Source of the DNA: Bacillus cereus
Lineage (GTDB): Bacteria > Bacillota > Bacilli > Bacillales > Bacillaceae_G
Reading direction: 5' to 3'
Length of the DNA stretch: 64,000 nucleotides
Assembly: GCF_002584535.1 (NCBI RefSeq)
Contig: NZ_NUOT01000009.1
Coordinates: 22,914-86,913, forward strand
Shown: positions 39,119 to 46,931 of the stretch, piece after piece
How the letters are laid out: the number at the start of each line of letters is the position of its first letter
Numbering within the stretch: position 1 is the stretch's first letter
Notes under the pieces: model-generated
Database searches by the model: none
What the model saw: the letters and a program-made list of their open reading frames with translations, nothing else
What the model was told of the DNA's origin: nothing
Position numbers and translations under genes: made by a program

Positions 39119-39500
39119 TCCCCCCCCTAATGCCCTTAAAAGCATCTTTACTATAATTGTGTATATTAATCGGTAATATTTACTATACCCCCAAAAATAA
39201 CAACTTGAATTCCGAATATACTGTTTTCAAAAACAATATATAAAATGCGAAAGCTCATATTCTGCTAACATGTGAACTTTCCTTTATTCTATTTATTACC
39301 TGAAGCTGATTAGGTACAAACCCTGAAACAAAATCAGCTTTTCCTATCCTACTCACCACTTGTCCATAAAGATAGAATTTATAAACTTATATGCTTAAAA
39401 GTAAATTTCATACCTATTTGCTTACTATTGAGAATTAAGAATAATGAAGTAGTTTAAAGCAAATATTATTACTGTTATAAGTCAAAAGGAGGTCATTATA
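39119..39500. other. Intergenic region upstream of sspH
   Basis: No gene. Holds two hairpins: GAAAGCTCATAT/ATGTGAACTTTC at 39249-39281 with a T-rich tail, and AAGCTGATT/AATCAGCTT at 39303-39341. Forespore promoter elements for sspH are expected near 39444-39470 (TGAAGTA and an AT-rich -10), but the match to the sigma-G consensus is weak. Confidence 0.4.
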
Positions 39501-39680
39501 ATGAACAAACAACGCGCACAAGAGATTGCAGCTTCACCGATTATGGCTAATGTAACCTATAATGGAGTTGCAATTTACATTCAAAATGTAGATGAAAATA
39601 ATGAAACAGCTAGAATTTATCCCCTTAACGAGCCTCAAAATGAGCAAGAAATTCCTTTATCTAACTTAATAGAACATTAA
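39501..39680 (+). CDS. sspH: Small acid-soluble spore protein H
   Basis: 59 residues: MNKQRAQEIAASPIMANVTY, then NGVAIYIQNV and a TARIYPLNEP segment ending LSNLIEH. This closely follows the B. subtilis SspH pattern (start with RAKEI, VTYNGVPIYIQ, TARIYPLDEP). SspH is a minor spore-core protein made in the forespore under sigma-F/G control. Excellent AAAGGAGG ribosome binding site. Too short for many gene finders. Confidence 0.95.
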   Translation: MNKQRAQEIAASPIMANVTYNGVAIYIQNVDENNETARIYPLNEPQNEQEIPLSNLIEH

Positions 39681-39727
39681 ACAAACAGTAATTTTCAATA
39701 CAAACTCTACTCAAAGTGGTGTTTGTT

Positions 39728-39770
39728 AGGGACAGCTCATACAATTGCTTGTCCCTCCCTATTTTTATAA
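39728..39770 (+). terminator. Terminator of sspH
   Basis: AGGGACAGC/GCTTGTCCCT hairpin with T-rich tail (CCTATTTTTA). Confidence 0.75.
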
Positions 39771-39776
39771 ATTCAA

Positions 39777-39905
39777 TTATCTCACCTTATCCTCGACACA
39801 AAATGGTAGCTCAACGTTATTTGCTGAGAAATATTTCACTAGTGCACCTCGCTTATTAATTTCCACACAACCGAAGAACCAAATTTCATTTATATACGAC
39901 TAGAT
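39777..39905 (-). pseudogene. 3' remnant of an unrecognised gene
   Basis: Open frame of about 40 residues with no start, containing FFGCVEINKRGALVKYFSAN and NVELPFCVEDKVR before TAA. Looks like a genuine C-terminus; the family is not recognised. The stretch 39906-40114 has further short open pieces but nothing I can support. Confidence 0.3.
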
Positions 39906-40114
39906 TCAAAACAATATAATTTAAAAACGTAGAGTAGGATTTCTTTAAATGACATAGAACTTATTATGTAATAACAAGAAATCAATTCCTCAACAGTACC
40001 AACCGTTTCAGGAAAAGTTTCTTCAATTGCTCCTTAGGTTGGATTTTTTCTGCAACAAATACCTAAAAACAAATTTTGTTTTACACGAGTTATTTACATA
40101 GACCATACTTATCA

Positions 40115-40225
40115 CAATAAAGTGAAACTTTAATCAGCGATGGTTTTCTTCATCCCCCACCTAACCTCTCTGTTTTCGCTGAATTTTGAGGTGGGATTTT
40201 ACCGTCCACAAATAGTGGGATAATT
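40115..40225 (+). repeat. bcr1-like repeat
   Basis: Starts AATAAAGTGAAACTTTAATC and ends TTTACCGTCCACAAATAGTG plus GGATAA. Internal arms CCCCCACCT and AGGTGGG can pair. Lies immediately before the ribosome binding site of the MoxR gene (40253-40260). Confidence 0.6.
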
Positions 40226-40264
40226 TGAATGAACTAAAAAGAAAATGAAATTGGGAGGAGTACG

Positions 40265-41227
40265 ATGACGCAACTCGATTCTTTACATCCAGTTGTAGAA
40301 AAGATAATCAATAATATTGAGAAAGCGATGGTCGGAAAGCGGAAGGAAATCACCCTTACCTTAGCGGCTCTCTTAGCTGAAGGTCATGTACTATTAGAAG
40401 ATGTTCCAGGTGTTGGGAAAACAATGATGGTGCAAGCCCTTGCCAAATCCATCGATGCAGATTTCAAACGAATTCAATTCACTCCTGATTTACTGCCATC
40501 AGATGTAACAGGTGTTTCTATTTATAATCCGAAAGAATTTCAATTTAAATTTATGCCAGGACCTATTATGGGAAATATCGTGCTAGCTGACGAAATTAAC
40601 CGTACATCACCGAAAACGCAATCAGCCTTGCTTGAAAGTATGGAGGAAGGCAATATAACAGTAGATGGGACAACAAGACCTTTACCGAAACCATTTTTTG
40701 TAATAGCTACCCAAAACCCAATTGAATATGAGGGAACATATCCTTTACCAGAAGCTCAGCTTGACCGTTTCTTACTAAAGCTAAAAATGGGCTATCCCAC
40801 ACCGGAAGAAGAGTTTGAGGTTTTAAATCGTACAGAAAAAACAAAGCCTATTTCTCATTTACAAGCCGTTATTACAATAGGAGAATTGCTACAATTACAA
40901 CAAAACATACGAGAAATATATACTTCCAAGGCCATTAAGCACTACATCGTAAAACTCGTTAACCAAACCCGCTCTTATAACTCCGTTCAATTAGGAGCTA
41001 GTCCGCGTGGTTCCATTGCTTTGATGAAAGCTTCACAGGCGTATGCGCTCATAAATGGCAGGGACCATGTCATTCCGGATGATGTTAAATTTTTAGCTCC
41101 ATATGTTTTGTCCCATAGAATCATTTTAAAAATAGAGGCGAAATTTGAAGGGCTAACGCCAGAAAGCGTCATTACAAAGATTCTCGCCCGGACTCCAGTT
41201 CCGGCTCAAAAGGCAAAAAACTCCTGA
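40265..41227 (+). CDS. yeaC: MoxR family AAA+ ATPase
   Basis: 320 residues. Walker A DVPGVGKTMMVQALAKS, Walker B IVLADEINRTSPKTQSALLE, sensor 1 FFVIATQNPIEYEGTYPLPE, arginine finger and C-terminal lid. MoxR ATPases act as chaperones for cofactor insertion or assembly of partner proteins with VWA or DUF58 domains. First gene of the yeaC-yeaD-yebA operon, stop overlapping the next start (TGATG). GGGAGGAG precedes the ATG. Confidence 0.92.
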   Translation: MTQLDSLHPVVEKIINNIEKAMVGKRKEITLTLAALLAEGHVLLEDVPGVGKTMMVQALAKSIDADFKRIQFTPDLLPSDVTGVSIYNPKEFQFKFMPGPIMGNIVLADEINRTSPKTQSALLESMEEGNITVDGTTRPLPKPFFVIATQNPIEYEGTYPLPEAQLDRFLLKLKMGYPTPEEEFEVLNRTEKTKPISHLQAVITIGELLQLQQNIREIYTSKAIKHYIVKLVNQTRSYNSVQLGASPRGSIALMKASQAYALINGRDHVIPDDVKFLAPYVLSHRIILKIEAKFEGLTPESVITKILARTPVPAQKAKNS

Positions 41228-42441
41228 TGAAACAGCTATTACGAGCAGCTCATAATGTCGGAAAAATATCGTCGATTGTTTTATTCGTTGCTTTAACATT
41301 TATATACGCAATGTTACAAGGAGAATTCGTAAGTTGGTTTCTATTTTACAGCTTTATTCCATTCAGTCTTTATTCATTATTGTTGCCCTTTTGTGCCCTA
41401 TGGAACACTGAAGTGAGACGTATAACAAATCAAAAGGAGTACACAGCTGGACAACAATTCGTAGGCACTATTACAATAAAACGAAAAATTCCCTTTCCCT
41501 TGCTGTATTTAATTATAGAAGAGGTGCTCCCCATGGAGTTTAAAAATCGCAAACAAACAAAAAGTGCAAAAGTGATATTATTTCCAGGATTCAAACGAAA
41601 TATTTCATACCAATATATAATCGACGCAATCCCTAGAGGAGAACACACCTTTTCGAATGTGCGTGTAAAAACTGGTGATGTATTCGGGATTATTGAAAAA
41701 GAGACAATCTTTTCAGTTCCCGATAATTTTTTAGTGTACCCTCAATATGTAGACATAGCTTATAGACAAGTGGAAAACTATTTCGAACAAGGTGCACTCT
41801 CCTCAAATGTGAATGTAGCAAGAGATACAACAGTCTCAGCTGGTGTCAGAGGTTATAAACCCGGTGACCGTTTTTCATGGATCGATTGGAAGGCAACTGC
41901 TCGAAAAAATAATATTATGACGAAAGAGTTTGAACAACAGCGAAGTCATGATGTCGTGATTGTTATGGACAGAACGCCCTCTCCCCTGTTCGAATTGGTC
42001 GTTACGTTTACAGCTTCTCTCATGAGATCTATCTTAAAACAGGATTCACAAGTATCATTCATATCCACCGGAAAAGAACAAACCGTACTCCCTTTACATC
42101 ATAGAGAGACACAATTACAGAGAATTTTCTGTCATTTAGCAAGAGTACAAGCAGACAGTATGCTCCCGCTCTCTCAAACTATAGAAATGGAGTTAAAGAA
42201 AATCTATCAACCAGTAACATTCGTACTTGTAACAAGTAATCTTTCTCCCGATATCCAAAAAATTGCTGAAAGTATATCATTGAAAAACAGTAAGCTGATG
42301 GTATTTGTCGTCAAGGAAAAAGCACATCAACTCTCAAATCGGGAACTAAACGTACTCGAAACACTGCGAAAACAAAAAATATTTGTGAAAGCGGTTTATG
42401 AGAATCATTATGCAAATGTATTTTTTGAGGTGAACCAATGA
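41227..42441 (+). CDS. yeaD: DUF58 (VWA-like) membrane protein
   Basis: 404 residues: two membrane helices near residues 17-55, then a soluble region and the DUF58 signature VRGYKPGDRFSWIDWKATAR followed by a von-Willebrand-A-like domain (VVIVMDRTPSP). Works with the MoxR ATPase encoded just upstream; precise function unknown. Its end overlaps the start of the transglutaminase gene by four bases. Confidence 0.9.
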   Translation: MKQLLRAAHNVGKISSIVLFVALTFIYAMLQGEFVSWFLFYSFIPFSLYSLLLPFCALWNTEVRRITNQKEYTAGQQFVGTITIKRKIPFPLLYLIIEEVLPMEFKNRKQTKSAKVILFPGFKRNISYQYIIDAIPRGEHTFSNVRVKTGDVFGIIEKETIFSVPDNFLVYPQYVDIAYRQVENYFEQGALSSNVNVARDTTVSAGVRGYKPGDRFSWIDWKATARKNNIMTKEFEQQRSHDVVIVMDRTPSPLFELVVTFTASLMRSILKQDSQVSFISTGKEQTVLPLHHRETQLQRIFCHLARVQADSMLPLSQTIEMELKKIYQPVTFVLVTSNLSPDIQKIAESISLKNSKLMVFVVKEKAHQLSNRELNVLETLRKQKIFVKAVYENHYANVFFEVNQ

Positions 42442-44666
42442 TCACATTACCTTCAACTAATAAACGAGATATTAGCAGTTTCCTAATGCATATATTCGGT
42501 TTTCTCATTTTATTAGAATGGTTACAGCCGCTTATAGAGGTTACAGATATGGTAAGACTGAACCTATTTAAAGGATTTGTAGGAATTTGCTTCGCTCTCT
42601 CTTTTTTTCAAGTACGATTCCAAATTTCTGTAAAGGTTGTAATCATCTTATTTATGATTCATTCGGTAGATTATAAAGGAGCTTTTATTAATCCTGCCTG
42701 GTTGATGGAATTTTCGGCTGATTTTTTTCATAATATCACTCTACTCTTTCAAGCAAACTGGCAGGGGCTTTCCAAAGCTTTTCAGACCTTCTTATTTTTT
42801 CTATTTCTCTGGTTTTTGTGCTTCCTTATCCTCTATTGGATTATTCGTCAAAAACGCGGGCTCTTATTTCTTACATTAACCATTATTTATATCACGATTT
42901 TTGATATATTCGGCTTATACGACATGAATAACGCGATCATTCGTACAATTATAATCGGCTTTTTCATGCTCAGTCTCCTCCATGCTGAACGCATAAAAAC
43001 ATCCGAGAACTTGCAAAAGCAGAACAAATTTACATCGAAATTGCTCGTACCGACTGCTGTATCTATTATACTTGCGATCACCTTTGGATATTTTTCTCCA
43101 AAACCTGCCCCTCAATGGCCTAATATCGATACTTTTTTTAAATTCGATTCACCTTCAGCGAATAAAGAAGCAGGAATCAGCAAAGTCGGTTACGGTATAG
43201 ATGACTCTCAATTAGGCGGTCCTTTTAAATTGGATGACACAATTGTTTTCACGGCGCAAATGCAAAACAGCCAATATTGGAGAGTGGAAACAAAAGACTT
43301 TTATACCGGTAAAGGTTGGGAAATTTCTGAAAGCCCCAAAAAAATTTCTTTTAAGAATAAAAACAACGTAGTGACTTGGTATGAGCGGAATACAAAAACA
43401 GAAGCTGCCGAAGCGATTATCATTATGCAAAAAGACTCCCCTCACCTTATTTATCCCACAGGGTTAATAGCGGTTGAGGCTGCTTCTGATGTATCATTCA
43501 GCGCAGATCTTTTTTCGGAAAAAATTGATATAGTGAAAGAAAGATCTTCCACCACCTTAAATAAATATAAGGTGGCTTATGAGACTCCTCATTTTTCCAT
43601 CGAAAACTTAAAAGCTGTAAAAGCGGCTGAGGATTTAGAGGCAAGCCCTTATTTTATAGCAAAGTATACACAACTACCCAACTCGTTACCAAAGAGGGTA
43701 AAAGACTTGGCAATACATCTTACAAAAGATAAAAGCAATCGCTATGATCAAGTATTGGCTATCGAAAGCTATTTCACAGATCATTCCTTTGTATATGAAA
43801 CAGAACAGGTTAAGATTCCAAGAACAGATCAAGATTATGTAGATCAGTTTATATTTGATACAAAAAGCGGATACTGTAATAACTTTTCAACATCTATGAT
43901 CGTTTTACTTCGCTCTATCGGAATTCCTGCACGCTGGGTAAAGGGATATACAGGAGGCACTCTTGAAAACAAATTAACTAATTCAGGGTATGAGAACATG
44001 TACACAATCACTAATAACAACGCACACTCTTGGGTGGAGGTATACTTTCCAGGATACGGATGGGTCCCATTCGAACCAACAAAGGGCTTTAGTAACCCTT
44101 ATAACTTTACACAAGACACTTCAGCTTCTACTTCATCAAATAGCGTAACCACGATACCTAGCAATGAACAGGTTCCACAACGAAACCAAGAAGCCAAACA
44201 AAAAAATTTAATAGAAGATACAGAAATCCCATCTAACGAAAAAATTATTAAATCAAAAAAAGAATTTTCATGGTGGTACTTGTTCCTTTGTATCATATCA
44301 ATGAGCATAATTGGCTATACCCTTTTTACTACTAGAATAAAGTGGTTCGTATTTTTTATCATTTTCTTCTATAGATACCGAAAGGGAGATGCCGTTTATT
44401 CAAAAGCGTACAGCGCACTTTTAAAACAATTGGCAAGAACCGGCATTCCCCGTAATGAAAGTCAAACATTGAGAGAATACGCAATCCTTGTAGATACTCT
44501 TTACAATTCGACTGACATGCAAAAGCTCACTCTTAGTTATGAAAATGTTATTTACCGAAACCATCATGCCACATCAGAATGGAACAAATCCGTACAATTA
44601 TGGGAGAAACTCATGAAAAAAGCATCCACTCCGCCCAAATCTAATGAGTTTGATACGTTTATTTAA
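42438..44666 (+). CDS. yebA: Transglutaminase-like membrane protein (TgpA/YebA type)
   Basis: 742 residues: five or six membrane helices in residues 10-215, an extracytoplasmic transglutaminase-like domain with Cys in DTKSGYCNNFSTSMIVLLRS, His in NNAHSWVEVYFPGYGW and Asp/Glu in VPFEPTKGF, one more helix near 610-640, and a cytosolic DUF4129-like tail. Last gene of the MoxR-DUF58-TgpA trio, thought to modify or crosslink surface proteins; substrate unknown. Confidence 0.9.
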   Translation: MITLPSTNKRDISSFLMHIFGFLILLEWLQPLIEVTDMVRLNLFKGFVGICFALSFFQVRFQISVKVVIILFMIHSVDYKGAFINPAWLMEFSADFFHNITLLFQANWQGLSKAFQTFLFFLFLWFLCFLILYWIIRQKRGLLFLTLTIIYITIFDIFGLYDMNNAIIRTIIIGFFMLSLLHAERIKTSENLQKQNKFTSKLLVPTAVSIILAITFGYFSPKPAPQWPNIDTFFKFDSPSANKEAGISKVGYGIDDSQLGGPFKLDDTIVFTAQMQNSQYWRVETKDFYTGKGWEISESPKKISFKNKNNVVTWYERNTKTEAAEAIIIMQKDSPHLIYPTGLIAVEAASDVSFSADLFSEKIDIVKERSSTTLNKYKVAYETPHFSIENLKAVKAAEDLEASPYFIAKYTQLPNSLPKRVKDLAIHLTKDKSNRYDQVLAIESYFTDHSFVYETEQVKIPRTDQDYVDQFIFDTKSGYCNNFSTSMIVLLRSIGIPARWVKGYTGGTLENKLTNSGYENMYTITNNNAHSWVEVYFPGYGWVPFEPTKGFSNPYNFTQDTSASTSSNSVTTIPSNEQVPQRNQEAKQKNLIEDTEIPSNEKIIKSKKEFSWWYLFLCIISMSIIGYTLFTTRIKWFVFFIIFFYRYRKGDAVYSKAYSALLKQLARTGIPRNESQTLREYAILVDTLYNSTDMQKLTLSYENVIYRNHHATSEWNKSVQLWEKLMKKASTPPKSNEFDTFI

Positions 44667-44733
44667 AGGCGTATGGTGATTTCTATCATTAGAATGAAAC
44701 CTGTTTTCCCAAAACATATGGAGGCATCGAATA

Positions 44734-45018
44734 ATGGATGTTAAACAGTCATTGTTAAAAGAAATATATAATATAGAGGATTCTTTTCAAGTCAATTCAA
44801 AATTTGATAAATGGCATAAAAAGCTTTTAAATAAAACAATTCAAGAATTTACATTAGATGATGTTTACACAATGTTAAGACAAAATATTTTATTAAAATT
44901 AGCTATAGAACAAGCTTATATCTTTATAAAAGAGGATCGATTAGCTGGAGTTATGTATGATGGTCAGTTACTAGAAGTATGATCAGAGTTATCGCCAGAA
45001 GCAATTAATAATAAAAGA
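44734..45018 (+). pseudogene. Truncated contact-dependent-inhibition immunity-like gene
   Basis: ATG with GGAGG upstream starts MDVKQSLLKEIYNIEDSFQV and reaches YDGQLLEV at a TGA (44980-44982). The same frame continues SELSPEAINNK and then joins transposase sequence. The intact relatives are about 130 residues, so the C-terminal third is gone. Resembles Bacillus CDI/polymorphic-toxin immunity proteins (from memory). A leucine codon changed to TGA plus the IS fragment explain the damage. Confidence 0.55.
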
Positions 45019-45262
45019 AATTGTTTAGACAATGCTTGCATAGAAAATTTCTTTGGACACCTCAAATCAGAATGTTTGTACTTACACAACTTCCAGACAA
45101 AAGAAGAAATAATGAAAGCCGTACAAGAGTACATTTATTTTTATAACACAGAACGATTTCAAGAAAAACTAAATCACCTGAGTCCGATAGAATATCGAAC
45201 TTAGGTGATAAAAAGTGCATAACCATATAGGTCTTTTCTCTAATGTCTACTTGACAGGGGTA
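45019..45262 (+). mobile_element. IS3-family element remnant (end of transposase and right end)
   Basis: Open frame to 45204 reads NCLDNACIENFFGHLKSECL and ends HLSPIEYRT, the C-terminus of IS3/IS150-type OrfB including the catalytic glutamate in the DNA..IENFFGHLKSE motif. After the stop, TCTAATGTCTACTTGACAGG followed by GGTATATTCA looks like an IS3 right end. The left end and most of orfB are missing. It is in frame with the truncated immunity gene and stops 6 bp before the left att copy. Confidence 0.8.
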
Positions 45263-45268
45263 TATTCA

Positions 45269-45350
45269 CGTAGTATCAAGGCCTCTCACTCTTAGTATAG
45301 AGACATATATTGATCGCGTTCCCATTGGTGAACTTGCGTGCGGAACATAT
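45269..45350 (-). repeat. attL-like copy of the glnA 3' end
   Basis: 82 bp identical to 54848-54929 at all but five positions, without gaps. The right copy covers the last 59 coding bases of glnA plus its terminator loop side. Homology stops abruptly at both ends (45268 and 45351). Such a duplication is what integration of an element into the glnA 3' end leaves. This copy is not part of a gene. Confidence 0.85.
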
Positions 45351-45450
45351 TTTGAACTATGGATACAACGCAAGTTCAACGTAAAACATTGATTTATCAA
45401 CGTTTTATAATTTTGTCACCGCAAAACGAATCAATATATACTAGGTAAAA

Positions 45451-45480
45451 TCGGGCATCTTTCGGGCAATTACCGGGCAT
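45451..45480 (+). repeat. Integrase arm-type repeats, left side
   Basis: CGGGCA occurs at 45452, 45463 and 45474, spaced exactly 11 bp (ATCGGGCATC, TTCGGGCAAT, ACCGGGCATC). The same hexamer with 11-bp spacing occurs at the other end of the island. Interpreted as binding sites of the N-terminal domain of the tyrosine integrase. Confidence 0.6.
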
Positions 45481-45678
45481 CTTCTCAAATAAAAACAAAA
45501 AGCAAAGCGTGTATATACAGTGCGCCAACACTATATATACCGTCCGCCTACTCTGGATAGGCAAACACTTGCTGTACTCTTACGGACTATTTTACAGTAC
45601 GTAAGAGCTCCCTAGCAACAGTTTGCTTACAATTGGGCATTCTGTTGCTTTTTTGTTTTACAAAGGAGCCTGGAGACT
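45481..45678. promoter_or_regulatory. Leader region with hairpins upstream of toxin gene
   Basis: Contains CTCTTACG/CGTAAGAG (45577-45608) and AGCAACAG/CTGTTGCT with a TTTTTT tail (45616-45656), i.e. a terminator-like fold just before the ribosome binding site of the nuclease gene. It could end an upstream transcript or attenuate the toxin gene. Confidence 0.4.
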
Positions 45679-45978
45679 ATGAAAGAGCGCATTGATGTTA
45701 TAGCAAGTGAAGAATCCTTCCACAAATTATCATCATTCACAGAAATTGAAGAATATAACCAAGCAAGAAAAGCGGCAAATAGTGCTAATAGGAAGATTCA
45801 TAGAGAAAATCCTGAATTTAAAGGAAAACAAATCCATGAAATTCACCCCGTAAGATACGGCGGTAGTCCTACAGATTTAGCAAATAAAATTCCATTATCA
45901 CCCCCAGAACACTATCAGTATAATAACTATTGGAACAGACTTATGAGAGAGTTAAAAAAGATAAAGGAGAATGAATAA
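45679..45978 (+). CDS. HNH-type nuclease toxin domain protein (orphan polymorphic toxin)
   Basis: 99 residues. The C-terminal half carries an HNH-like pattern: KQIHEIHPVRYGGSPTDLAN, then KIPLSPPEH and NYWNRLMREL. Histidines in HEIH, the Asn/Asp in DLANK and the His in PPEH fit metal and substrate binding. The family is usually the C-terminal toxin of large secreted proteins; here no export domain or signal exists. AAAGGAGCC precedes the ATG. It is followed within 2 bp by an SMI1/KNR4 gene, the classic immunity partner. Confidence 0.7.
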   Translation: MKERIDVIASEESFHKLSSFTEIEEYNQARKAANSANRKIHRENPEFKGKQIHEIHPVRYGGSPTDLANKIPLSPPEHYQYNNYWNRLMRELKKIKENE

Positions 45979-45980
45979 TC

Positions 45981-46391
45981 ATGGATAATATATTTCATAA
46001 ATACATTGAAGATATGGATTTGGAACAACCTACATCATTAGAAAATATCACTGTAATTGAATCTCAATTGAATATAAGTTTTCCAACAGACTATATTTCT
46101 TTTATGCTAGAATCGAACAGGGCAGAAGGTGCGATTGGTGAAAATGGATATCTACAATTGTGGTCAATTGATGTTTTAATACAGCATAACGAGGGCTACG
46201 AAGTAAAAGAATTTGCACCAGGAGTCACTTTGTTTGGTTCTGACGGTGGGAATGTAGCTTACGGTTTTTTTGAAAAAAGCGGGGAAACTCAAATAATTGA
46301 AATACCTTTAATGGGAATGGATTTAGATGAAATGGCAGTAATCAGTAACACTTTTGTTGATTTCTTAGACTGCTTATATAATGAAGAATAA
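45981..46391 (+). CDS. SMI1/KNR4 family immunity protein
   Basis: 136 residues with the SMI1/KNR4 pattern: LENITVIESQLNISFPTDYI at the N-terminus, a central LWSIDVLI, the GVTLFGSDGGNVAYGF block, and LMGMDLDEMAVISNTFVDFL at the end. These proteins neutralise nuclease and other toxins of polymorphic toxin systems by direct binding. Start overlaps the toxin gene region by a 2-bp gap, indicating co-expression. Confidence 0.88.
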   Translation: MDNIFHKYIEDMDLEQPTSLENITVIESQLNISFPTDYISFMLESNRAEGAIGENGYLQLWSIDVLIQHNEGYEVKEFAPGVTLFGSDGGNVAYGFFEKSGETQIIEIPLMGMDLDEMAVISNTFVDFLDCLYNEE

Positions 46392-46403
46392 TGAGGTGTA
46401 TAT

Positions 46404-46754
46404 ATGGGTTTGCGAGAATTAGATGAGATTGACTTTATGGGCTATGATAAAGATGAAAAAATAGCATACCTTATTATTACTGATGAAGAAGACTGGAAAA
46501 ACGAAGATGGGCATATCTCATTACTGATAGAGAAAATTCATACATGTATGGCTTTTGTAGAAAGCGGTGAAGTATTTGAAAGATACCCTGAAACAAAGGA
46601 ATATAATTTTGTTATCCGAATCTATGCGAAATACCGTTACACTGAATATGGTGAAGAATTTCTTGGAAAGGCTGAAGAAATAGTTATGAAGGCTGGTTAC
46701 GGTTTACAGTACATACATAAACCATATGAAGATGTGGAAAGTGTAGAAGAATAA
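46404..46754 (+). CDS. DUF6572-like immunity-associated protein
   Basis: 116 residues, acidic: EKIAYLIITDEEDWKNEDGH, then ISLLIEKIHTCMAFVESGEV and a FVIRIYAKYRYTEYGEEFL segment. The pattern resembles a small protein family (DUF6572, from memory) often found next to toxin immunity genes. GAGGTG precedes ATG. Third gene of the toxin-immunity unit, closed by a terminator. Confidence 0.65.
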   Translation: MGLRELDEIDFMGYDKDEKIAYLIITDEEDWKNEDGHISLLIEKIHTCMAFVESGEVFERYPETKEYNFVIRIYAKYRYTEYGEEFLGKAEEIVMKAGYGLQYIHKPYEDVESVEE

Positions 46755-46802
46755 AAAAGAAGAAGAACGCCTTTTAGTGAGGGTAAACGTTCTTCTTTTT
46801 TG
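46753..46802. terminator. Bidirectional terminator
   Basis: AAAAAAGAAGAAGAACG/CGTTCTTCTTTTTT hairpin with an 18-nt loop; serves the toxin-immunity unit on plus and the rap-phr unit on minus. Confidence 0.85.
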
Positions 46803-46805
46803 TTT

Positions 46806-46931
46806 CTATTGTAAATCAGCGTGACTATAAGTTAAATCAGGTCTTTGTGGTGCTGGTGTATCACCTTCAGCCATTGCTAGGAAACCAAATGCCATAACCG
46901 ATAATAAAACAATTGTTTTTAATTTTTTCAT
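46806..46931 (-). CDS. phr: Phr signalling peptide precursor
   Basis: 41 codons starting one base inside the rap stop (TAATG): MKKLKTIVLLSVMAFGFLAM, then AEGDTPAPQRPDLTYSHADL and Q. It has a basic N-terminus, a hydrophobic secretion core and a polar tail, the Phr layout. The mature signal is normally the last 5-7 residues; YSHADLQ is the likely heptapeptide, similar in style to the Y-x-H type described for B. thuringiensis Phr8. After export, cleavage and Opp uptake it should bind and inhibit the Rap protein encoded just upstream. Confidence 0.75.
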   Translation of the reverse strand: MKKLKTIVLLSVMAFGFLAMAEGDTPAPQRPDLTYSHADLQ

